DNA of 64,000 nucleotides from Roseovarius aestuarii (lineage in GTDB: Bacteria > Pseudomonadota > Alphaproteobacteria > Rhodobacterales > Rhodobacteraceae), in contig JAPWHL010000005.1 of the NCBI GenBank assembly GCA_027214255.1, positions 1-64,000 of the forward strand, read 5' to 3'. Positions 25,814 to 32,532 of this stretch are shown one piece after another. The first letter of the stretch is position 1, and each line of letters opens with the position of its first letter. The translations under genes were made by a program, and so were the position numbers. The notes under the pieces were generated by a model. That model was not told the origin of the DNA and did no database searches. It saw only the letters and a program-made list of their open reading frames with translations.

Positions 25814-27022
25814 ATGACTGCACGTCCTGAAATGTACCGTTTTCACAATGGTGAAAAAGCACCCCTGCAATTTGACAGTGCCGAATTCGATGCGCGGCTG
25901 AAGGGCCTGCGCGCGCGCATGGCCGAACAGGGGGTCGAGGTGGCGGTGTTCACCTCGATGCACAATATCGCCTATTATAGCGGGTTCCTGTATTGCGCCT
26001 TTGGGCGTCCCTATGGTCTGGTCGTGACTGCCGATCAGGACGTGACGATCAGCGCGGGCATTGATGCCGGACAACCGTGGCGCAGGTGCCATGGCGACAA
26101 CATCACCTATACCGACTGGCAACGCGATAACTATTGGCGCGCGATCCTGTCGGTCGCGGGTACGGGACGCGTCGTGGGCTATGAAGGGGATCACCTGACA
26201 TTGCTGCAAAAATCCAAGCTGGACGCGTTTCTGCACCCCTCCAGAACCGTTGATATTGCACCGGCTACGATGATGCAGCGCATGCACAAAAGCGCGGCCG
26301 AGCTGGATTTGATCCGCAAATGCTGCAAGGTGGCGGATGTGGGCGGATATGCCATTCGCGATGCGATCAAGGTTGGCACGCGCGAGATTGACGTGGCGAT
26401 GGCGGGCCGCGACGCGATGGAGCATGAGATTGCCCGCGTGTTCCCGGATGCGGAATATCGCGACAGCTGGGTTTGGTTTCAATCGGGGATCAACACTGAT
26501 GGGGCCCATAATCCGGTCACGGCACGCCAGCTTGAACGCGGCGATATCCTGAGCCTGAATACGTTTCCGATGATCAGCGCCTATTACGTCGCGCTGGAAC
26601 GCACCATGTTCGTGGGCGAGGTTGACCCCGCCAGCCTGAAAATCTGGGAGGCCAACGTGGCCGCGCATGAATATGGGATGAGCCTGCTTAAACCCGGTGT
26701 CAGTTGTGCCGAGGTGACAGCCAAGATCAACGACTTCCTCGAAGAGCGCCAATTGCTGCAATACCGCACCTTTGGCTATGGTCACTCGTTCGGGATACTC
26801 AGCCATTACTATGGCCGCGAGGCGGGGCTGGAGCTGCGTGAAGACATCGACACGGTGCTGGAACCCGGCATGGTTATCTCGATGGAGCCGATGTTGACCA
26901 TCGCCGATGATCAACCCGGTGCAGGCGGATACCGCGAGCATGACGTGCTGATCATCACCGAAGACGGCAACGAGGACATCACCGGCTATCCCTATGGGCC
27001 TGCGTTCAACGTCGTCGGTTAA
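25814..27022 (+). CDS. Creatinase (creatine amidinohydrolase)
   Basis: A 402-residue pita-bread-fold enzyme that hydrolyses creatine to sarcosine and urea. It follows the Pseudomonas creatinase along its whole length, including length itself. Shared blocks are TSMHNIAYYSGFLYC, then GQPWRRC, YTDWQRDNYW, FQSGINTDGAHNPVT (catalytic His), LSLNTFPMISAYYVALERT, and FGYGHSFGILSHYYGREAGL. It lacks the five metal ligands of true prolidases, as creatinases do. A strong AAGGAGG site precedes the ATG. Sarcosine oxidase and urease genes are not in the window. An inverted repeat follows the stop. The assignment rests on remembered family sequence and is strong. Confidence 0.9.
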   Translation: MTARPEMYRFHNGEKAPLQFDSAEFDARLKGLRARMAEQGVEVAVFTSMHNIAYYSGFLYCAFGRPYGLVVTADQDVTISAGIDAGQPWRRCHGDNITYTDWQRDNYWRAILSVAGTGRVVGYEGDHLTLLQKSKLDAFLHPSRTVDIAPATMMQRMHKSAAELDLIRKCCKVADVGGYAIRDAIKVGTREIDVAMAGRDAMEHEIARVFPDAEYRDSWVWFQSGINTDGAHNPVTARQLERGDILSLNTFPMISAYYVALERTMFVGEVDPASLKIWEANVAAHEYGMSLLKPGVSCAEVTAKINDFLEERQLLQYRTFGYGHSFGILSHYYGREAGLELREDIDTVLEPGMVISMEPMLTIADDQPGAGGYREHDVLIITEDGNEDITGYPYGPAFNVVG

Positions 27023-27042
27023 CTGGGCAAGGCGACGAATGA

Positions 27043-27075
27043 CCGAAGGGCGGTTCTGTACGAGCCGCCCTTCGG
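27043..27075. repeat. Perfect inverted repeat after creatinase
   Basis: CCGAAGGGCGG (27043-27053) pairs exactly with CCGCCCTTCGG (27065-27075) across an 11-base loop. There is no T tract on either side. It could stabilise the creatinase mRNA 3' end or act as a weak terminator. Confidence 0.7.
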
Positions 27076-27135
27076 CATGGACAATCGCGCCGTAAACAGT
27101 AGACATGAAGGGAGCGAATTAAAGGGACCACCTGC

Positions 27136-27402
27136 GTGCTGGCACTGGCGAGACTGATCCTGATCGGGGGCGTTTTCCTGACGATGGTCTATGTGGGCCT
27201 GTCATTGTGGTCACGGTATATGCGTGCCTCAAAGCTGCGCCGCGAGTGGGAGGATACCGGTCGCCCCGGTGATCGTGATACGTTTGTCCAACAAGGGCTG
27301 CGCGATTATGACGGGTCCGTGCGGCGCAAACTGATTCTGGGCGTCTACGTGATCCCGATCATGATCGTCAGCGTGATCGTCTATCTGACGAACTTCAACT
27401 AA
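27136..27402 (+). CDS. Small two-helix membrane protein, unknown
   Basis: An 88-residue protein starting with GTG. One helix lies at about residues 5-25 (ARLILIGGVFLTMVYVGLSLW) and one at about 65-85 (LILGVYVIPIMIVSVIVYL). Between them is a charged loop, SKLRREWEDTGRPGDRDTFVQQGLRDYDGSVRRK, likely cytoplasmic. Proteins of this shape occur next to DUF1523 genes in Rhodobacteraceae, and the DUF1523 gene follows after 10 bases, so the two are probably one operon and may interact. No function is known to me. Confidence 0.7.
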   Translation: MLALARLILIGGVFLTMVYVGLSLWSRYMRASKLRREWEDTGRPGDRDTFVQQGLRDYDGSVRRKLILGVYVIPIMIVSVIVYLTNFN

Positions 27403-27412
27403 GGGGGCCGGA

Positions 27413-27973
27413 ATGGTCTATGTGAAATGGGTGTTTTGGGGCGTTTTCTGGACCGTCCTGCTGGCCTTTCTGCACTATACGTTGCCGCAGCACGACATTG
27501 CGCGCATCACGGACACCTATGAGAAACGGGTCGATCCGGGTGAGAACTCGCTGTTTTGGTCAAATGGCGATGCCGGAAGTGATCCCAGCACGGCCAATCG
27601 GGACGTGTTTTTCATTCAGGCGTTTCGCACCAATGACAAGCCGATGATCTATCGCAACGAGGATACCGGCTGGGGCTGGCCGCCCTATTTCAAATTCGAC
27701 ACCTCGAACCTTCAGGCCGAGGCGGCCGATCTGATCTCGAAGAAAAGCGCGACCAACGCACAATGGGTGGTGATCAAGCATTATGGCTGGCGCAATGAAT
27801 TCATGTCGGTCTTTCCCAATGCCATCTCTGTGCGCGCGGTGGACAGCCCGGATGTCCGCATCATCCCGTGGCTGAATATCATCATCCTGACCTTTCTGGC
27901 CGCGCTGTTTTGGGGCGTCTGGGCACGTTGGCGCAAATGGCGCGCACGCCGTGCAGAACGTCAGGCTTATTAA
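27413..27973 (+). CDS. DUF1523-family membrane protein
   Basis: A 186-residue protein of the DUF1523 family. Helix 1 is at about residues 5-24 (WVFWGVFWTVLLAFLHYTLP) and helix 2 at about 150-170 (IIPWLNIIILTFLAALFWGVWARW). The periplasmic part between contains HDIARITDTYEKR, then FFIQAFRTNDKPMIYRNEDTGWGWPPYFKF and QWVVIKHYGWRNEFMSVFPNAIS. These are hallmarks of the family. The C-terminus is a short basic cytoplasmic tail. It follows a small two-helix membrane protein by 10 bases and precedes a terminator-like hairpin. Biochemical function is unknown. Confidence 0.85.
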   Translation: MVYVKWVFWGVFWTVLLAFLHYTLPQHDIARITDTYEKRVDPGENSLFWSNGDAGSDPSTANRDVFFIQAFRTNDKPMIYRNEDTGWGWPPYFKFDTSNLQAEAADLISKKSATNAQWVVIKHYGWRNEFMSVFPNAISVRAVDSPDVRIIPWLNIIILTFLAALFWGVWARWRKWRARRAERQAY

Positions 27974-27994
27974 CCCAGAGCGGCGCAACGTCTG

Positions 27995-28025
27995 CCCGCG
28001 CCCCGTGCGGGTTTTCGGGGCGTTT
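27995..28025 (+). terminator. Probable terminator after the DUF1523 gene
   Basis: Two alternative stems overlap: CCCGC / GCGGG followed by TTTT, and CGCCCCG (27999) / CGGGGCG (28016) followed by TTT. Either lies 20-30 bases after the DUF1523 stop and before tauR. Confidence 0.5.
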
Positions 28026-28075
28026 GATATCATGCCAGATTGCGCGGGCGGTAAGTCCAGTCTAGGTTGTGATCT

Positions 28076-29563
28076 ATGGCGATTTCCTTTGAGACATTCT
28101 TTCTGAACCCCGAAGCGCAGGGCACGCTACAGGCGCAAATTCAACAGATGATTGCCGAAGGCATTCTGTCAGGGCGCTTTGCCAAGGGCGAGCGCCTGCC
28201 GTCGTCGCGCAAGCTGGCGCAGCATCTGGGTATCAGCCGGATCACCGTGACGCTGGCCTATACGGAACTGCTGGCGAATGACTATCTGACATCGCGGGAT
28301 CGCTCGGGCTATTACGTGTCCGACACTGCGCCTGAACCTCCACGCTTTGCCACGCCGCGCGCGCGTGACAACGACCGGATTGATTGGTCGCGCGCCTTGG
28401 GGCGGCGCTATACCGGCGGGGCGACGCCGGAAAAACCGCAGGATTGGAGCAACTATCGCTATCCTTTCATCTATGGACAGACCGACCCGAAATTATTTGA
28501 CCACGCCAATTGGCGTCACTGTGCCCTGCGTGCCTTGGGGCAAAAGGATTTTCAGGCGCTGACTACCGACTATTATGATCAGGATGACCCCAAGCTGATC
28601 GAATTCATCGCGCGCCACACCCTGCCGCGACGCGGGATCTTGGCCGAGCCAGACGAAATTCTGGTGACGATGGGGGCGCAAAATGCGTTGTGGATGACTG
28701 CGCAGGTTTTGCTGACACAGCGCCGCACGGCGGTGATCGAAGATCCGTGTTATCCGGCCTTACGCGATATCTTGATGCAATCAAGGTGCCATGTGGCGGC
28801 GGTGCCGGTGGATCATGACGGGCTACCGCCCGGCGCGCTGCCGGATGTGGCTGACGTGATTTTTACCACCCCCAGCCACCAGTGCCCGACCAATGCCACC
28901 ATGCCGCTGGCGCGACGCAAGGCGCTGTTGAAAAAAGCCGCCGCGATGGAGGCCCTGATCGTCGAGGATGATTATGAATTCGAGATGTCGTTTCTGGGGT
29001 CCCCGTCTCCGGCGTTAAAGTCGCTGGATCGTGACGGGCGGGTGATCTACGTGGGCAGCTTTTCCAAGTCGATCTTTCCGGGTCTGCGTTTGGGCTATCT
29101 GGTGGGGCCGCGTGCATTCATCCGCGAGGCGCGCGCGTTGCGTGCCAGTGTGCTGCGCCACCCCCCCGGTTTGATGCAGCGCGCTGCGGCATATTTCCTT
29201 AGTCTGGGGCATTATGACAGCCTGATCCGGCGCACCAGCGGCACCTATGCCCAGCGGCGCAAGGTGATGGAGCAGGCATTGCAGGCAAACGGTCTGCGCG
29301 TGGCAGGGCGCGGTGTCTTTGGCGGGTCATCCATCTGGATGCGCGCGCCTGAAGGCGTGGATACTGGTCTTGTCGCGCAGGTCTTGGCCGAACGCGGTGT
29401 CCTGATTGAACCGGGCCACCCGAATTTTCACGGCGATAACCCGCCGCGCAATTACTATCGGCTGGCCTATTCATCAATTCCGGTTGAACGGATTGAGGCA
29501 GGTGTGGCCATCATCGCCGATGAATTGGCAAAAGCGTGCGATGGGGTATCTAGCGGAAAATGA
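28076..29563 (+). CDS. tauR: TauR-like MocR/GntR regulator of taurine catabolism
   Basis: A 495-residue MocR-type regulator. The GntR winged helix occupies about residues 15-85 (ILSGRFAKGERLPSSRKLAQHLGISRITV). A fold-type I aminotransferase-like domain follows, with the PLP lysine in VGSFSKSIFPGLRLGYLVGP near residue 328. In Rhodobacter capsulatus, TauR activates taurine genes through direct repeats of CTGGACYTAA. Here the gene lies 144 bases upstream of xsc on the same strand, and two matching half-sites lie between them. The effector is probably taurine or a metabolite of it, sensed through PLP. The call as TauR rather than another MocR protein rests mainly on the neighbour and the sites. 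Confidence 0.87.
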   Translation: MAISFETFFLNPEAQGTLQAQIQQMIAEGILSGRFAKGERLPSSRKLAQHLGISRITVTLAYTELLANDYLTSRDRSGYYVSDTAPEPPRFATPRARDNDRIDWSRALGRRYTGGATPEKPQDWSNYRYPFIYGQTDPKLFDHANWRHCALRALGQKDFQALTTDYYDQDDPKLIEFIARHTLPRRGILAEPDEILVTMGAQNALWMTAQVLLTQRRTAVIEDPCYPALRDILMQSRCHVAAVPVDHDGLPPGALPDVADVIFTTPSHQCPTNATMPLARRKALLKKAAAMEALIVEDDYEFEMSFLGSPSPALKSLDRDGRVIYVGSFSKSIFPGLRLGYLVGPRAFIREARALRASVLRHPPGLMQRAAAYFLSLGHYDSLIRRTSGTYAQRRKVMEQALQANGLRVAGRGVFGGSSIWMRAPEGVDTGLVAQVLAERGVLIEPGHPNFHGDNPPRNYYRLAYSSIPVERIEAGVAIIADELAKACDGVSSGK

Positions 29564-29590
29564 GACCAAACTACATGTATAATTCTTGAT

Positions 29591-29622
29591 TTGGACCTAC
29601 CCGATCGATCCAACTGGCCCTA
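29591..29622 (+). promoter_or_regulatory. Candidate TauR-binding direct repeat
   Basis: TTGGACCTA (29591-29599) and CTGGCCCTA (29614-29622) form a direct repeat with a 23-base period, about two helical turns. They resemble the published TauR box CTGGACYTAA. They lie between tauR and xsc, 86 bases before the xsc start. A TATAAT box at 29578-29583 lies just upstream, though without a good -35 box. Confidence 0.6.
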
Positions 29623-29707
29623 TTCCCGAGGTGGGCCACAGGATAGCGTTCGCCGCAGAAACAATGCCACATCTGCCCTCTGTGCAGCACCCCCAAGGAT
29701 TAACGCC

Positions 29708-31483
29708 ATGAAAATGACCACCGAAGAAGCCTTTGTCAAAACTCTGCAAATGCACGGCATCGAACATGCGTTTGGCATTATCGGGTCGGCTTTTATGCCG
29801 ATTTCGGACATTTTCCCTCAGGCGGGGATCACCTTTTGGGATTGTGCGCACGAAGGTTCGGGCGGGATGATGGCGGATGGCTACACCCGCGCCACTGGCA
29901 AGATGAGCATGATGATCGCGCAGAATGGCCCGGGCATCACCAATTTCGTCACCGCCGTGAAAACCGCCTATTGGAATCATACACCCTTGTTGCTGGTCAC
30001 ACCGCAAGCCGCGAATAAAACGGTCGGGCAGGGTGGCTTTCAAGAGGTTGAACAGATGGCGGCCTTTGCCGATATGGTGGCCTATCAAGAAGAGGTACGC
30101 GACCCATCCCGCGTGGCCGAGGTTCTGAACCGTGTGATCCTGAACGCCAAGCGCGCCAGCGCGCCCGCGCAGATCAACATGCCGCGCGATTTCTGGACCC
30201 AAGTGATCGATATCGAGCTGCCTCAGATGGTGGAATTTGAACGCCCCGCAGGCGGCGAGGGCGCGCTGGCGCAGGCGGCGGAATTGCTGTCAAACGCCAA
30301 GTTCCCTGTCATCCTGAACGGTGCGGGTGTGATTTTGGGTGGCGCGATTGGCGACACGATCAAACTTGCCGAGCGTCTGGATGCACCGGTGTGTGTCGGG
30401 TATCAGCACAACGATGCTTTCCCCGGATCGCATCCATTGTTTGCAGGGCCACTGGGGTACAATGGCTCTAAGGCCGCGATGGAGCTGATCGCCAAGGCCG
30501 ACGTCGTACTGGCGCTTGGCACCCGTCTGAACCCGTTCTCGACCCTACCGGGCTATGGCATCGATTACTGGCCTTCGAGTGCAAAAATCATTCAGGTTGA
30601 TATCAACCCTGATCGGATTGGCCTGACCAAGAAGGTGACTGTTGGCATCATTGGTGACGCGAAAAAGGTCGCCAACGGCCTGATGGATCGCCTGTCCGGC
30701 ACTGCCGGGGACGAGGGCCGCGAGGCGCGCAAAAACATGATCTCGACCATGAAATCGGCATGGGCGCAGCAGCTTAGCTCGATGGACCACGAAGAGGACG
30801 ATCCCGGTACCACATGGAACCAGCGTTGCCGCGATGCCAAACCCGACTGGATGAGCCCCCGTATGGCGTGGCGCGCGATCCAGTCCGCCCTGCCCAAAGA
30901 GGCAATCATCAGCAGTGATATCGGCAATAACTGTGCCATCGGCAACGCCTATCCAACCTTCGAAGAGGGCCGTAAATATCTGGCCCCCGGTCTGTTCGGC
31001 CCTTGTGGCTATGGCCTGCCGTCGGTGGTGGGGGCGAAAATCGGCTGTCCGGATGTGCCGGTTGTCGGATTCTCGGGGGATGGCGCATTTGGGATTGCCG
31101 TGACCGAATTGACGGCCATCGGGCGCGAAGAATGGCCCGCCGTGACGCAGGTCGTGTTCCGCAATTATCAATGGGGCGCGGAAAAGCGCAACTCGACCCT
31201 GTGGTATGACGACAATTTCGTCGGCACCGAATTGGACACACAGGTCTCTTACGCGGGGATCGCGCAGGCGTGCGGCCTGAAAGGTGTCGTCGCGCGCACG
31301 ATGGGCGAGTTGACCGCCGCGCTGGCACAGGCCGTCAAGGATCAGATGGAAAACGGCGTGACCACCCTGATCGAAGCGATGATCAATCAGGAACTGGGCG
31401 AGCCGTTCCGCCGCGACGCGATGAAAAAACCCGTCGCCGTGGCGGGGATCAACAAAGCCGACATGCGCCCGCAATCTGTATGA
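29708..31483 (+). CDS. xsc: Sulfoacetaldehyde acetyltransferase Xsc
   Basis: A 591-residue thiamine-diphosphate enzyme (EC 2.3.3.15). It converts sulfoacetaldehyde and phosphate into acetyl phosphate and sulfite, the desulfonating step of taurine and several other C2 sulfonates. Family blocks include FGIIGSAFMPISDIFPQAGI at the N-terminus, GMMADGYTRATGKMSM, and GFQEVEQMAAFADMV. The C-terminal ThDP-binding motif is GFSGDGAFGIAVTELTAIGR, ending with VVFRNYQWGAEKRNSTLWYDDNFVG. Length is exactly that of the family. The ATG at 29708 follows AAGGA. The stop overlaps ackA by four bases. Confidence 0.96.
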   Translation: MKMTTEEAFVKTLQMHGIEHAFGIIGSAFMPISDIFPQAGITFWDCAHEGSGGMMADGYTRATGKMSMMIAQNGPGITNFVTAVKTAYWNHTPLLLVTPQAANKTVGQGGFQEVEQMAAFADMVAYQEEVRDPSRVAEVLNRVILNAKRASAPAQINMPRDFWTQVIDIELPQMVEFERPAGGEGALAQAAELLSNAKFPVILNGAGVILGGAIGDTIKLAERLDAPVCVGYQHNDAFPGSHPLFAGPLGYNGSKAAMELIAKADVVLALGTRLNPFSTLPGYGIDYWPSSAKIIQVDINPDRIGLTKKVTVGIIGDAKKVANGLMDRLSGTAGDEGREARKNMISTMKSAWAQQLSSMDHEEDDPGTTWNQRCRDAKPDWMSPRMAWRAIQSALPKEAIISSDIGNNCAIGNAYPTFEEGRKYLAPGLFGPCGYGLPSVVGAKIGCPDVPVVGFSGDGAFGIAVTELTAIGREEWPAVTQVVFRNYQWGAEKRNSTLWYDDNFVGTELDTQVSYAGIAQACGLKGVVARTMGELTAALAQAVKDQMENGVTTLIEAMINQELGEPFRRDAMKKPVAVAGINKADMRPQSV

Positions 31484-32532
31484 GTGACGCCGCGCGCGCC
31501 ATCCTTGTCGTCAATGCCGGATCGTCATCGATCAAGGCGGCGGTGTTCGAGGATGGCCGCGAGGTGGCCCGTGCCGCAGGCGATGCCATACCGGACCACC
31601 ACGCTGCCCTGACACAGGTGTTAAGCGCGCTTCAGGCGCAGGGCTATGGCCTTAGCCAAGTGGCAGCTGCCGCGCATCGGGTGGTGCATGGTGGGGCCCG
31701 TTTGGTGGCCTCAACCCGGATCACTCAGCGGGTGCGCGACCAGATCGCGGATTGCATCCCTCTGGCGCCGCTTCACAATCCACACAGTTTGACGGCGATA
31801 GACTGGATCTCTGTAACCGCTCCAGACCTGCCGCAATACGCCTCGTTTGATACAGCTTTTCACGCAACCATACCCGATGTCGCCACGCGCTATGCGCTGC
31901 CAACAACCCCGGATACCCAAGGTCTGCGCCGCTACGGGTTTCACGGCATCAGCTATGCTGCGCTGGTCCGTGCCTTGCCCGAGCAGACGGGCCGCCCCCT
32001 GCCGCGCCGTCTGTTGGCGTTTCATCTGGGCAACGGCGCGTCGATCTGTGCCATTCGCGATGGGATCTCGGTGGCCACGACTATGGGGTATTCGCCCAAT
32101 GCGGGCCTGACTATGGGCACGCGCAGCGGTGATATGGACCCGGCGGCGGTGCTGGAACTGGCCCGGCGCAAAGGTGTGGACGGGGCCGAACATCTGCTGG
32201 GTCATGACGCGGGCCTGCTGGGTCTGTCGGGGCTTAGCGCGGATATGCGCAGGTTGACCGCATCTGACGATCCTCGCGCCGAATTTGCGACGCAGCATTT
32301 TTGCTATTGGGCCGCGCGCCACGGCGGGTCGATGATTGCGGCCATGGGCGGGTTGGACGCCATCGCCTTTACGGGTGGCATTGGCGAAAATGCCAAGGAA
32401 ATCAGGAACGAAATTCTGGACAATCTGGCGTGGGCAGGAGATGGTTCCTGTCACATCGTTCCCGCGCAAGAAGAAGTGTTCATTGCCTGCGAGGCAATCA
32501 CACTGTTGAAAGGCCCGCCCCATGCTGCATAA
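31480..32532 (+). CDS. ackA: Acetate kinase
   Basis: A 350-residue ASKHA-fold kinase that here would turn acetyl phosphate from Xsc into acetate and ATP. All landmark motifs are visible: LVVNAGSSSIK at the N-terminus, HRVVHGG near residue 67, FDTAFH near 125, RRYGFHGISY near 150, LGNGASICAI near 187, TMGTRSGDMDP near 215 and FTGGIGENAKEIRNEI near 300. It is about 50 residues shorter than E. coli AckA, through short loops and a short C-terminus, but no motif is missing. It overlaps xsc by four bases and soeA by eleven. Most described xsc operons carry pta instead of, or as well as, ackA. Confidence 0.92.
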   Translation: MSDAARAILVVNAGSSSIKAAVFEDGREVARAAGDAIPDHHAALTQVLSALQAQGYGLSQVAAAAHRVVHGGARLVASTRITQRVRDQIADCIPLAPLHNPHSLTAIDWISVTAPDLPQYASFDTAFHATIPDVATRYALPTTPDTQGLRRYGFHGISYAALVRALPEQTGRPLPRRLLAFHLGNGASICAIRDGISVATTMGYSPNAGLTMGTRSGDMDPAAVLELARRKGVDGAEHLLGHDAGLLGLSGLSADMRRLTASDDPRAEFATQHFCYWAARHGGSMIAAMGGLDAIAFTGGIGENAKEIRNEILDNLAWAGDGSCHIVPAQEEVFIACEAITLLKGPPHAA

